DNA of 64,000 bases from Neonectria sp. B-13 (lineage: Eukaryota; Ascomycota; Sordariomycetes; Hypocreales; Nectriaceae). The DNA lies in NCBI GenBank assembly GCA_002682825.1, contig NOKP01000010.1, forward strand, positions 1,240,001 to 1,304,000. Reading direction: 5' to 3'. Of this stretch, positions 22,310 to 34,087 are shown piece by piece; the first letter of the stretch is position 1, and the number at the start of each line of letters is the position of its first letter. Position numbers and translations under genes: made by a program. The notes beneath the pieces were generated by a model. It ran no database searches. It saw only the letters and a program-made list of their open reading frames with translations, and was not told the DNA's origin.

Positions 22310-22840
22310 CTACACTTGTTCATATGGCGGTGGCTGTTCCTCCGGGGTCTTAACGTCCTCTGATGTAAAGGCCTCCGGCTGCTCAGATACCTCTGGCTTC
22401 TTCCGTCGTTCCAACTTTTGCCGAGCACCACAACATAAGCATACCTCCACGGCCGATGCCAACCAGAACGCCATATTCAACCCATCAATCCCAACCGCAG
22501 CACCGACCCTCTTCGATGAGAACCCTCCTTCGGGGTCCTTTTCGCCGGAAAGAATCTGGGCGAACACAGCGACGGTGACGAGCCAGAGCAAGAAAACCAC
22601 GGCGTCCCACGTTGCTGCTGCCGCGCGAGGCAATGCAAGCCACCATTGGGCAAAGCAACTGACAACGGATATTACCGAGACGACCTCGGCATAGATCCAG
22701 TTGGCATGGACGTGGACGTTGGCACTGGACCAGTTGGCGACGTCAACGGCGTAAAGAGCGGCGCTAATGCAGGCGAAGAGGAACTGGGCGCTGCGAAGAC
22801 TGATCTGGGCGAGCGCGCGGGGGTGCCATTCTCGGGTCAT
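22310..22840 (-). CDS. Four-pass MARVEL-like membrane protein with PPxY tail
   Basis: Intronless 176-residue protein. I chose the ATG at 22840 (MTREWHPRALAQISLRSAQF) because the basic leader and first helix there match fungal MARVEL-type proteins. The frame is open to 22981 but the extension is low-complexity. Four hydrophobic segments are visible: residues about 17-35, 48-70, 78-97 and 118-137, the last followed by a cysteine cluster VCLCCG. After it comes a charged cytosolic tail rich in Lys, Glu and Pro that ends PPPYEQV. PPPY is a typical binding site for WW domains of Rsp5/NEDD4 ubiquitin ligases. These proteins are thought to organise plasma-membrane domains; no specific function is known here. 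The gene tail-to-tails with the Zn2Cys6 gene, 197 bp apart. Confidence 0.8.
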   Translation of the reverse strand: MTREWHPRALAQISLRSAQFLFACISAALYAVDVANWSSANVHVHANWIYAEVVSVISVVSCFAQWWLALPRAAAATWDAVVFLLWLVTVAVFAQILSGEKDPEGGFSSKRVGAAVGIDGLNMAFWLASAVEVCLCCGARQKLERRKKPEVSEQPEAFTSEDVKTPEEQPPPYEQV

Positions 22841-23618
22841 GACGGAATTGTTGGAGACGCCCACTATGTAAAACAAGATCGGGAGAAAGCGGATTGGTGG
22901 TGTTTGTGTTGTTGAGTTGAGTTGCGATGGAGGGGGAAACGAGCAGAGGATGGGGCATCGTGGATATATAACCCCGACCAAATGCTTCGCCCTAGAGTGT
23001 TTTGATAAGACTAGAACAACGACACGTAAGCTACATGCTTCGCAGAATCAGGTTCCAACCCACGCGCCCTCTTCTTGATCCAACAAGATGTCCGTCTATC
23101 CGAAAACCCGGGGTGTAATCCGAATATTCGGTCTCGGCCCCACTTGGATCAACGACGGTGTGGGCCAAGCCACTTCAAGTTCCAACTTTCCAGGGTCCTG
23201 CAGCGTCACACTCGAGGTGAAGATGAGTACTTCGACAGGGGAGTCATTTTAGCGTGTTTTGGTGTATTTTCGGGGTTATAGACGGGGTCGTGGCTCTAGC
23301 GAAGTATCAAACCAGTTGAAGAGCATGTTGGCATTGCCCCTGTCTTTCTATCGCCACCTCTAGGAGTATTCGCATAGACTGGAGGAAGATGTGACGCCTC
23401 GGACCGAGTTCTCGTTTCATTTCGGTAATGGTCCACGTCCGGAGTCATTCCACAGTCGCCTTGTGATATCACAGAATCAAGACTGTTGCTTTATGGTGGC
23501 TGAATGATACACCGGCACTAAGCCCCTAGAGTCAAGTACATCATTGTATCAATTCTGTCCCTCCGCTCGGCTCCAACTCATCTAATAGGAACAAAAACCC
23601 CCAAAATTACACTCTATC
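22841..23618. other. Promoter of MARVEL-like gene and 3' end of MFS gene
   Basis: No open frame above 70 codons and no recognisable motif. The proximal part (22841-23000) should contain the MARVEL-like gene's promoter and leader, and the distal part the transporter's 3' UTR. Confidence 0.5.
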
Positions 23619-26462
23619 TTACTGGCGTTTTGGCACTGTCCCTTCAAGTTCCAACATATTTGTCCCGTCAATTTCTGACACATTTGCCCCATCAATTTCT
23701 ACAGGGCCCGTCTTCTCCAACTGCTGAGTCCCGCTAGCAGGTCGTCTCCTCTCAACAGTCTCCGTGTGAAGAGCTTGTTCACTGCTTAGAAACTCCGGGT
23801 CCTCTACTCGCGGGAGTTCCTCAAGACTGCCCACCGGCTCGCCGCCAATCCTTGGTCTGTTGTCATCTGGCCGTGTCGGGTCCCAGATCATATCATGGTA
23901 GAATTGAGGCTCTAGCTCATTCTTGCGCAAGACATACCGACGAAAGGCCCAAGGCAAGATTGTCATAACCTGGAAACTCATAAAGCGGCGCTTTGATACG
24001 GCGAATACGAGGTCCAGGTCCTCGAGGTTGCGTCTTTTTGTCTCTTCGACCAGTAGAAAGACGAGAATGAAGGCCAGGACATTGAGACCACTGAAAAGTC
24101 CTAGTGATCCGGCGTCACCGAGGTCCGAGTTGATGCTGTAGGTATAATTTATGAGCGTTGGTGTCGCAAGACTTAGGGATGAGAACTTACTTAGGGAAGA
24201 ACATTGAAAGGAGTCCCGCAAACAGAAGGTTGATGGAGATTGCCCACGCAGTGCCCTATAATAGTTAGCAACTGGGCGTGGCTGTATTCGAGGCTTACTG
24301 ACTGCTTCTCGATGCGACAGGGGAAAACTCTCGGCCGCAAGGGTGAATGGGATAGGGCCCATTCCTGGAGAGTAGGCAGCGGCAAAGACTAGTCTTGGTC
24401 AGTACTCTACACTATGTATTTTGGGAAATCCGTTTACTTACTGAAAAGAAAAAAAGCCAGAACACCGATTTTGGTGTCTTTGTCGCTGATCAAGAACGAC
24501 AGCGCACCCCCCGCCATGAGCACCGCCATAGCCGGCAGAGTGAGGATAAGCCATCTCCTCCTACCAAGCGTGTCGATACTCTTAATAGCCGGGAGTGCGA
24601 ATACAAAGTTGACGGTGCCTATTAGGTGCTCTACTTAGCGAGAATGTGCTAAAACGAGAAAACATGGAACCTACCAAGACCGAGGCTATAAGCCATGGCA
24701 ATGATCGTATCGGCTCCTGCGCGACTGAAGAGAGTTCCTGATAAGGATTAGCATGGCCGTGTTGGTCAGTATTCTAGACAGGCATACCAGAGTAGAAGGC
24801 AATCACATTAACTGAAATGATGTTAGCAAATGGTCCGTTATTCAGCTGTAAGTAAACGACTTGCTTCCACATAGTTGCTGCGCTAGATTCACTACCGAGG
24901 TTGAAATCAAGGCATTGTATAGGCGCCGTTGCTGGAACAGCTGCTTAAATTGCCGGAAGAAGTCCCGAATTGTCCACCAAAACCCTGGGGAAAGCATAGC
25001 GCTGAGGTCTTCCTGGAGCCCCCCAAGAGTCTCTTGTTCGATCGACTTGTGGACAACGTAAATGTCGCGCAGAGCTTGAAGCTACACACTGCTGTAAGCT
25101 GAAAACTCCGAAAACCTAATGCTCGGTTCACTTACCTCTGTATTGCGGACCCGCCGTAACATCTGGTATGCCTTTTCCGGGCTGTAGTTTGGACCCTTCA
25201 GGAGATGATATCGGGGTGATTCTGGACAAAACATGACAGATGTAACAAGTAAGGCCAGAGCCGGGACCATTGGAGCGCCTTGGATCAGGCCCAAGGTAAG
25301 GCGATCTGATTTTGCGGTGGTGAAGATGAGGTTGAAAGCGAACCCCATCATGATGCCGAATGCGACCCTATCAGCGTCAAAATGAGTTTCCATTCATGGA
25401 TCTTTGCACAATATCATACCAAAGTTGCCAGGCAAGGATTGCAGAGCCACGCCAGAAACCGATGGCCGTCTCAGAAGCGAGAATCGGGGTACTGACAGCC
25501 TTGATGCCCATACCTATCAACAGAGTCAGTCTCGAGTCGCCTATGTCAAACAAGTTGGCGTCTTTTCCGGTATCAAGCATACCAATTCCATTTATGATCC
25601 GAACGCAGAACAGCTGCACCCAGCTTCGCGCAAAGACTGCCCCGAGGGAACTCGCAAAGATGAGAAAGGCGGCAATGGCCATTCCACCTCGTCTCCCGAA
25701 CCAGTAGTTTATGGGCAATGATAGCGGACAGCCGATAAGAGCAGCGAAGAACCAAGGGGACCCATTTGCAGCTCCCAGTCGCCAGTCGTCGTCCTCGATG
25801 GTGTGGCGAGTTCCCGTGGGATTGCTGTCTCCGGGATCCTCGTTTAAACCCCACTCGTCTTTGAACAAGGAGGCGCCATTAAAAGAAGATTGCACAAATC
25901 CTAAGCAGTTGTTAACGGGGTTTCTCAGAGGGGCAAAAGCATGTCTGATCAGATCAGAAGAACGATGGAGCTCTTGAGGCAGACAAGAACAAGCACTCAC
26001 CCTGTAGAAATGCCGCCAACGACACCGTCAAAATGACAATTCGCATGCCCTTTTCACTGAAAGGAACATCTCTTTCCATTCGAATCGCTCGCTTTTCCTC
26101 TGGTGTTAACTGCACTGGAAGGTCGAGCCCGGCGTTAGGGTCTTCATCCCGGGCCACCTGGTCGTACATGCGAATATCCTTGGCTACCCGAGCACCTCTC
26201 AACACGTCTTCATAGTTGACGGAGCGGAGAAATGTTTCGGTAAAATACTGGACGTCTGCCTTTAGCTCGTCGTCTGTGAAGTGTGCTGTTCAAAGACGTT
26301 AGAGAACAACGTTTCAGTTGGAGAGTGACTGTATCCTTGCGCACCTAAGGGATTCTCGATGATGGCTTGTTCATTGGCTCGGCGATTGTTGACCTGAGGC
26401 GGGATGGACAGGTTCCTAGGACGGCTGTTTACTGAATCACGGTTTTGATGTGTGTCGGTCAT
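23619..26462 (-). CDS. MFS sugar/inositol-type transporter, 12 exons
   Basis: Proton-coupled sugar-transporter family member of 731 residues. Exons by frame and splice signals: 26462-26345, 26285-26001, 25900-25583, 25513-25420, 25367-25136, 25081-24865, 24811-24788, 24737-24675, 24618-24442, 24388-24303, 24255-24191, 24135-23619. About 130 cytosolic N-terminal residues precede the first helix. Family signatures present are NYWFGRRGGM in the loop between helices 2 and 3, PESPRYHLLKG after helix 6, QQLCGINVIAFYSG in helix 7 (restored across exons 6-7-8) and DTLGRRRW between helices 8 and 9. The sequence at helix 1 is divergent (QGFVQSSFNGASL). A C-terminal tail of about 120 residues is hydrophilic. 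The intron after exon 6 begins GCAAGT, a GC-AG intron, and exon 7 is only 24 nt. The donor GTCAGT after exon 10 is the least certain boundary. The in-frame ATG at 26510 is an alternative start. Substrate cannot be told from sequence. Confidence 0.85.
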
Positions 26463-28815
26463 GATGCTTCTCTGATTTGTCTTGGACTCGTTAATGCAAG
26501 CGACCAGCAACTGCCAATGCAGCAGAAACCCCAGAATGGGTATTCTCGTGTTATATATCTAAGCGATCCGGTTTTCAAGTACCACGGGTACGCCTGGGAC
26601 GTCCTTTTCCCTGTTTTTGAGCCGCAAGGATGCCTCGCGCCCGTACTACCTGAGACGTCTGCCCTCCGACATGAGGCATCTTGGCATATCGCCTTGAGCA
26701 GGCAGAACTATAGTCTATCTGCGCCGTGCCACAAGCCTTGCTTGGGGCGCGCAAATGACAACCAATACTCGCTACGGCGTTGGTCATCTTTACTCGATAT
26801 GGCGATCTGCAGCCTGGCTTGGGTGGCTTGTGAATCCTTCCACCCCGGATTCTCGAAGTCAGCTGTGGGTGGCAGAATGCAAGCCGAGGAGCTAAATTGC
26901 CCATCGAACCCGAGTGTCTTCATTCGTACAGAAGCGCTTCTCTTTTACCAGCATAATGTCAAATATAAGCTACTGAGAATTGTCGTGTTATTGTTTTTGC
27001 GACTTTAATTATTGGAGATCGTAGAATAGACCAGTCATGTATTTTATCAAACACATACTTACCTTGCTCAGCTGCAAGCAATGCCCCAACCTCCGGGGAA
27101 GCGTCGCGTGGCTTACATTTTTATGAACAGGCAACGAAATTCTCTCCGATATTACTTGATGACGGTCCGCAAAAATGCATCCATTGGCCATGCCAACTCG
27201 GGTGATCGACACGGTGCTGGTCATGCTCCAGATCTTGGCATACGAGGCAGGGCACTCTTCTGCCGAGTTCGCCTCGGATTCGCTAGACGATGGTGTTGAG
27301 TCCGTATTCTTTCCGATCCAAAAGACGAGACCAGAAACCAGAAGTCCGGCAGAGGAAGATAGACTGTCGCTTACACGAGAAGTGGTACAATAGGTGAAGC
27401 AAGATGCGGGCAAGCTGAAATGCCCCATTTGTGCTGACTGCATCATCTGTGAAGTTTCAGCGGGCTCGTTCCCGCGTGATTTGTTTGAGGCCAGTTCAGC
27501 AGGAAATCATGACGGCTTCTTAGGCATTGAGGTGCCCTTTTAGTTGTTAGTTGTTATCCTTCCTCCTTTCCTCGAGATGGAGGTGTGCTGCCTGTGGGTG
27601 ATGTCCACTTTTGTGCTGTGTACACACATTATTGGTCGCCTCTTTTAACGATACATATCCACTTAATACATAACGATCTATTCGTAAACCATAACAAATT
27701 CCAGTCCAACCTTAAGATGGTGTTTGAGCTGCCTCGATACTTCATATTCCAGTACATTGAAGGATAAACATCAGGGACGTTTGTAGAGTTGAGGAGGGAA
27801 TGGGGACTGCAACTGTGACGGCGATATCAGTGGAATTTGTCTGGTGCTGAACTGTCTACCCTACATACCAGCTTCGATTTTGAAGACATGTAAGTCCTTG
27901 GCCATACAGTTAATCTGAAATTGTAGGTAAGGGATGTATTGTAGGAGGATCATAATGGCAATCACGATGCAGAATGGCGTCGTGTGGATACAACTATGGT
28001 TCTCAAAAAAGAGGGAAAATCGAGTTACTGCATTTACCGTCAGATAGTAATGGCGAAGCATATCTTTAAGGCATCCAAGTTCAACCGAACAAGACTTTAA
28101 ACCTAAGTTAGGACCACCCATGTGCCAGTTTCTATCATAGCTGGGAAAACTCTCACATCTGGTTGTCGTTGTCCACTGTCGTGGGAAATGCTCATACGCA
28201 ACCACAGCGCAAGTAGTGTTCCCGAGGTGATTCAGCGGTGGTGCGCCAGGTACAAATTTTACCAGGTTTTACCGCCCTCCGATTTATATTGGTGCTAGAA
28301 GCCCCAAGGAACTGAGTGGTCTGAAACTCAGGACAATCCCTGGCATAGAGACAGAAGAATAGGCCCAGTATGCTCCTAAATGCATTACAAATATAATTGC
28401 CTGTTGAGATTAAGGACCAAGAGACTCATGACCATACGAATACATACATCCAGGTATGTATTTCTTTGATTCAGGTGCAGTGCACTATACCCTTTCTGAA
28501 TGCACACTGCTCATAAGGGTTAAATGTCAAATGTTATTGCATATTTGTCCCCACAAAAGTCCCGAGCCTTGGATAACCACCTCTTGCAGTCAGGCCCTCG
28601 TCAGTGAATGATTCATCTACAATAACAACCTGGCTCGCCGAACCACTCTCCTTCTTGGTAGTCTTTTGGAGTTTCGAGGACATGATCAGTCTTATGAGTC
28701 GACCGTATATCGTTTGAAACCTCTTCATTTCGACCGTGCCGGGACCGTCTCCCCGCAGCGACTGTGTGTGGTGTTCTGAGTGTGGTGGGGTTCGATTCCA
28801 ACCCTGGTGAGCACT
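26463..28815. other. Divergent intergenic region between MFS and SKI3 genes
   Basis: Contains the promoters of both flanking genes. From about 27600 to 28560 the sequence is clearly more A/T-rich than its surroundings. Open frames at 26445-27008 (+), 27009-27446 (-) and 27861-28205 (-) have no recognisable domain, and their composition does not resemble the neighbouring exons. A GGTTCGATTCC word at 28788-28798 looks like a tRNA B box but has no matching arms. I see no transposon ORF or terminal repeat. Confidence 0.5.
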
Positions 28816-31800
28816 ATGTCAGGATCAAAGGCGGCCCTCAAGGCCATCAACGACGCCATCCGACAGCAGAAGTTCGACGATGCCGTTACTCAGGCTCAGG
28901 AATTCCTGAAGAAGGAGCCCAAGAACTATCAAGGGTATGGAAGTCTGGACGAACTGCCCTCATGTGTTCGCAGCTGACCATCGCAGACACATCTTCCTTG
29001 CATTTGCGTTGGACAAGCAGGGCAACCTCGACGAAGCCGAAAATGTCTATCGCTCTGCCACGACGATTCGCCCACAAGAGGCTCAGGCCTGGCAAGGCCT
29101 GGTCAAACTGTTCGAGAAGCAATCTGCCAAGAAGCTCGGCGCATATCATGAAGCCGTCGTGAATCTCGCTCAGATTTACCACGATGCTGACAACATGTTC
29201 AAATCTCAGGATGTTGTCATCAAATTTGTGGATTTCGCCCGAGTTCATGGAGACCAGATGCAATACGCCGACGCTCTCTGGATCCAACTTCCAGAGTCTC
29301 CTCTTTACAGCATCCTTGAAGGTCGATTCCCGCACCCCGCGAAGACCTACGAGAGCATTGCGCACATCATCGAGACTTCTGAGAAGAAGCGCATTAACAT
29401 TCTCATCGGTGAGCGCCGAACCCGACTGGGTGCAAAACTTGGTGAGGTCACCTTGGAGGTGAAGCGGGAAGTTTACAGCCAGAGCAAACTGGAGTACGTT
29501 TATCGGCAGCTCATCAACTGGATAAACGACGACGACCTGAGGAGAACTTACGAGGAGAAGCTCATTCAACTCTGCTACGAGCGTTTGTTGGTCGCACCGC
29601 CTGGCGCCGAAAAGGACCAGGAGCGTCAAAAGGCTCTTGATTTGGCAAACGGCATGGTCACTATCAAACACCCCTACAAGCTCGCCTGGGATATTGCCAT
29701 AGATTGGCAAGATAACAAAGAGATCAGAGATTGGGATGTGGAAGCCCTTCGAGCCTACTGCACATTCTTTCCCGAGAGCGACCTGTACAAGGTCATTACC
29801 AGCTATTTGACAAGCCCCGTCTCGCCATTTCCTGCCCCGAAACAATCCGAGAAAGCTCCGTCTGTCTCGAACGGTTCCGAGGAAAGCGAAGATGACGAGG
29901 ATGGCGGAGTGCCCACCTTGGTCGTTCCATTGACTGACGAAGACCGCCTTATTATGATGACGGAGGGCATCGCCACTGCCGACTCCGTCTTCGCTTACAG
30001 ACTTGTTGCCCAGTACTTCCTCCACCTTGGAGAATACGAAGGAACCGTCGAGCTGATGCGCAAGGCATCGAGCCTTGTGGTCAAGCAGAGGACTAGGACG
30101 GGTCTCTCGCTCGTGAATACGGAGGACTCGTATTTCTTATCCCTTGGCACTGCCCTGGTGTACTACCAGTCACCGCGGCATCACCAAGAAGCAAAGGATC
30201 TATTCGACAAGGTCCTCGCTCGCGACACCACCTCCACTTCTGCCCTGATCGGTGTTGGCCTCATCTATGAAGAGGAGGAGGAGTACGACCAAGCCATCGA
30301 CTTTCTCACCCGTGCTCTTGAGCGAGATGATACCAACATTCGAGTTAAGTCTGAGGCTGCGTGGGTCAAGGCACTAAAGGGTAATTGGAAAATAGCAAAG
30401 GAAGAACTACAGGACTGTCTGGCGCCTCTCGAGGAGCAGGGAGTTGCCTCTAAAGAGCTGCTGGGCGAAACACAGTACCGTCTTGGTGTCTGTGTCTGGA
30501 ATATCGATCCCACTCGGGCAGCAAGAAAACAGCGCAAGGGAGAGTGTGCGTATTCATACTGGCTAAGCGCGTTGAACAACCATATCAACTACGCGCCTAC
30601 ATACACAAGCCTCGGCGTCTTTTATGCCGACTATGCCAAGGACAAAAAGAGATCGCGACGCTGCTTTCAAAAGGCTCTGGAGCTGTCTCCTGCTGAAGTG
30701 ATTGCTGCCGAGCGCTTGGCACGCTCATTTGCCGACGACGGAGACTGGGACCGAGTCGAGCTTGTGGCTCGCCGTATTGTTGACTCCGGAAAAGTGAAGC
30801 CACCTCCTGGATCTAAGAGAAAGGGAATTAGCTGGCCACTCGCAGCATTGGGCGTCGCCGAGCTGAACAAACAAGACTTCCACAAAGCGATCGTGTCATT
30901 CCAGGCCGCGCTGCGTATCTCCCCCGAAGACTACCATTCATGGGTCGGACTTGGAGAGAGCTATCACAACTCCGGCCGACACATCGCGGCTACCAAGGCC
31001 ATCATCAACGCCCAGAAGCTGGAGGAGGATATCAAGACGGATATATCGGCAGATACGTGGTTCACAAAGTACATGCTGGCCAATATCAAGCGTGAACTGG
31101 CCGAATTCGATGACTCCATCTCCCTATACAAGGCCGTTTTGGAGACGCATCCTGAGGAAGAGGGCGTCGTCATTGCTCTCATGCAGACCATGGTGGATAA
31201 TGCGCTCACGTCGATCGAGAAGGGATTGTTCGGAAAGGCAGTACACTTAGCCATTGACGCCATTGAATTTGCCACCAAGGCAACTGGGAACGTCCTCGAT
31301 ACTTTCAACTTCTGGAAAACGGTTGCTGACGCGTGCTCCGTTTTCTCTTCCGTCCAGAGCCGCACAGCGGATCTTCCGAAACAATCCATTCGGGCCCTTC
31401 TGGAGAAAACCTCGCCGGAGGCTCATGAGATCTTTGCAGAAGTCGATAATGTTGGCACGGACGTCGTGTTTGCCAAGGGGCTTTACGCAGATGATGAAAA
31501 ACCTGGAGTCGACCTGACAAGATGCATTCATGCCACGATCCTGTGCCACAAGCAAGCTATCTATATTGCCACCCGCGACCGACACGCTCAGGCCGTCGCG
31601 TTCTACAACCTCGGATGGGCTGAGTACCGTGCCCACGTCTGTCTGCCTTCTGATCTCCGAAAAAAGTCCAGCCGGTACATCAAGACAGCCGTAAGGTCGT
31701 TCAAGCGGGCAATCGAGCTGGAGGCCGGAAACTCGGAGTTCTGGAACTCGCTCGGCGTGGTGACTAGCGAGATCAGCCCGTCAGTCTCACAGCATGCATT

Positions 31801-33133
31801 CGCGAGAAGCCTCTATCTTAACGAGAGGAGCCCCGTGGCATGGACCAACTTGGGAACGCTGGCGCTGTTGTCTGGGGATGTGAAGCTGGCCAACGAGGCC
31901 TACACGAGGTCGCAATCTACTGATCCCGACTATGCGCATGCATGGCTTGGCCAAGCGTTTGTCGCCTTGTTGCACGGAGCCTCGAAGGAGGCGAGGGGGC
32001 TCTTCACGCACGCAATGGAGATTTCCGAATCATCGTCTGTGCCAACCCGTCGCCACTACTCGACTTCCATGTTCGACCATATTCTCAAGGTGCCGTCCAA
32101 CAGCCTCACCGTTGCATCCTTCATCCAGCCACTCTTCGCGCTCAACCAGCTCCAGAGCCTCAAGCCTGAAGACTTGGCCTTTGGCCACCTGTCGACACTG
32201 TATCAGGAGCGGACGCACGAAAGCTCCCGGGCCGTTGACACGCTGGAGAATATTTCAGATGCTCTCGAAGTGGACTACGAGAGAACAGAGTCGTCAGATA
32301 AGTTGGCGAAGTTCGCCCTGGCCAAGACGGACCTGGCGAGGGCGTATCTCGCATCTGGCTCCTACAAGAAGGCCGTCGAGTGTGCAGACCTGGCGCTCGA
32401 CCTCAGCAGCGAGGAGGCAGAGAGCGAGCTTACGAGCGAGCAGCGCAGAAAGGCGAGGCTCTCTGCCCACTTGACAGCCGGCCTCGCGCAGTACTTTAAC
32501 AATGAGTTTGAGGATGCCATCAAGCGTTTCGATGAGGCACTGACCGAGTCATCTGGAAACCCGGATGCAGTCTGCCTCCTGGCCCAGGTCCTGTGGGCTG
32601 AAGGATCCGACTCTTCGAGAGAAAGGGCCCGCGAGGGGCTGTTTAGTGTCATCGAGGAGCACCCCGACCACGTGGAGTCTGTGCTGCTCCTGGGCGTCAT
32701 CGCCCTGCTGGACAACGACGAAGACAGCCTGGAAGCCGTAGTGGAAGAGCTGCATGGCCTCCGCACCAACGACAAGGTAACGGCTTCGGAGCAGTCGCAC
32801 ATTGGCGAGGTGCTCCGGGCCATCTCGACGCTCGGAGAGGGCCGCACGGGAGAGGACACGAGGACGCAGGTGCAGACAGACATCATGCTATACCCGCATC
32901 TTCCACACGGGTGGTCGGCGCTCGCGGAGACGTCGGGCGACGAACACGCGGCCCAGATGGCGCTCAAGGTGGCAGTCCGGGGCATCCCTCCGCGAGGGCT
33001 TCTGGAGGCGCAGGATCTGGCCAAAGCGTATGCCGGGACGCAGAGGGCGGGAGATGGGCAGCGGGCGGCGTTCCTGGCGCCGTGGGAGCAGAGTGGTTGG
33101 AAGGTTTTGGAGGTTGCCACGCAGGGGATCTAG
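28816..33133 (+). CDS. SKI3: SKI3 superkiller TPR protein
   Basis: Scaffold of the Ski complex (Ski2-Ski3-Ski8), which feeds mRNA to the cytoplasmic exosome for 3'-5' decay. Two exons, 28816-28934 and 28987-33133, give 1421 residues, almost the length of yeast Ski3. The 52-nt intron splits the first TPR; the join reads KNYQG-HIFLAFALDKQGNL. TPR-like helical hairpins occur throughout, such as YAPTYTSLGVFYADYAKDKK, ALGVAELNKQDFHKAIVSFQ, AWTNLGTLALLSGDVKLANE and AHLTAGLAQYFNNEFEDAIK. A short acidic insert (SEESEDDEDGG) lies near residue 330. The start is the first ATG giving the conserved opening MSGSKAALKAINDAI. The 3' end converges on RMI1 with a gap of about 200 bp. Two AG acceptors lie 13 bases apart (28973 and 28986); only the distal one keeps the frame. 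Confidence 0.93.
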
Positions 33134-33340
33134 GGACGGACGGGGAGACGAGGTCATGGCTATGTTCGAGAGGAGAGGAGATAGAACTGGCTGGACAATG
33201 AGGAGAGTCTTGTCAGGTGCTGGATTTACTCAGGGCCGTTAGCCACGCGGAATCTGGCATGTAGGAAAAAGAACAAAAAGGGGTATCACTCTATATATGA
33301 ACGCTCGTCCACCTCCGAAGTCTCCCGGGACATCAGCACC

Positions 33341-34087
33341 TCACGAACGCTGCGTCTCCTCCAGCCGTACCGCTTCGCGAAGCCTCGCCAACCTCCCGTC
33401 TAGCCACACCCTCTGCCACGCCTCGACCTTGCCGCCCAGCAACACGCACTTGTCCGGCTCCAGCAGCAGCGTTCCCCGCGCAATCACGGTGCCGGCCTTG
33501 AGCAGCATCTTCTCGCCGACCTGGGTCTTGCCAACGCCGATGCCGTCGATGCGGCGCAGCTCCATGGCGTAGAGCTTTGCGCCCTTGGCGTCCTGCAGGA
33601 CGAGGCGGTGCGTTGCGTTCTTGCCCGCGGGCCGCACGCCAGCGGTCGTCGTCGTCGTCGTGCGTTGCGTGCGCTGCGTGCTCTCGGCCTCGTTGTTGTC
33701 ATCGTCGTCGTCGGCGGTGACGCGCACAACCTCCCTGCCGCGGGTCGTCTCGCCGCGCTCCACGGCCTCGAGCTCCTCGACCTGCTCCCAGCGGCTGAGG
33801 GCGAGGTTCTCGATGTCGAGGACCTGGACGTGCACGGGGCGCTGCAGGCGGGTCTCGCGGGCGGCGGCGGCGTCGGCGGCGGGCGGGAAGCCGGGAACCG
33901 CGGCGGCGTTGAGGAGGCTCGACGAGGAGAGGTCGACGGCGAGCAGGCGGGCCTTCGCGGTGGCGAGCAGCGAGGGCAGCGGCGGGGGCGGCGAGCGGGC
34001 GGTGGTCAGGGAGGAGAGGAAGGCGGTTGACGGGGAGGGGAGGGATTGGGCGAGGATGGCGGCGCGGAGTTGGCCGGTGACGTCCAT
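33341..34087 (-). CDS. RMI1: RMI1, RecQ-mediated genome instability protein 1
   Basis: OB-fold subunit of the Sgs1/BLM-Top3-Rmi1 complex that dissolves double Holliday junctions. Intronless; 248 residues from the ATG at 34087 (MDVTGQLRAAILAQ), or 277 if the in-frame ATG at 34174 is used. I prefer the downstream start because the family begins close to this helix. Family features are the block VQVLDIENLALSRWEQVEELE, and the OB-fold core LYAMELRRIDGIGVGKTQVG with EKMLLKAGTVIARGTLLLEP and VLLGG. The loop between these blocks holds a long acidic then Thr-rich stretch (ADDDDDNNEAEST and TTTTTT), which corresponds to the variable insertion loop of the fold. The gene shares a 409-bp divergent promoter with VPS51. 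Overall similarity is moderate but the order of blocks is characteristic. Confidence 0.82.
   Translation of the reverse strand: MDVTGQLRAAILAQSLPSPSTAFLSSLTTARSPPPPLPSLLATAKARLLAVDLSSSSLLNAAAVPGFPPAADAAAARETRLQRPVHVQVLDIENLALSRWEQVEELEAVERGETTRGREVVRVTADDDDDNNEAESTQRTQRTTTTTTAGVRPAGKNATHRLVLQDAKGAKLYAMELRRIDGIGVGKTQVGEKMLLKAGTVIARGTLLLEPDKCVLLGGKVEAWQRVWLDGRLARLREAVRLEETQRS

Noticed and set aside
26445..27008. 187-codon plus-strand frame overlapping the MFS N-terminus
   Set aside because: It begins inside the transporter's coding exon on the other strand, has no domain or coding-like composition, and lies in a promoter region.
27009..27446. 145-codon minus-strand frame
   Set aside because: Serine-rich by chance, no recognisable domain, no supporting splice structure.
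28780..28810. GGTTCGATTCC word like a tRNA B box
   Set aside because: No A box at the right distance upstream, the arms do not fold into a cloverleaf, and it sits in the SKI3 leader.
16344..28815. Possible secondary-metabolite or accessory cluster (glycosidase, regulator, transporter, membrane protein in a row)
   Set aside because: There is no core biosynthetic enzyme, the glucosidase belongs to a conserved housekeeping group, and no sign of transfer was seen. Adjacent placement alone is not evidence of a cluster.
28974..28986. Proximal AG acceptor in SKI3 intron 1
   Set aside because: Use of the first AG breaks the frame and loses the conserved HIFLAFALDKQG join.
28886..30025. 379-codon minus-strand frame
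   Set aside because: Antisense shadow of SKI3 with no family resemblance of its own.
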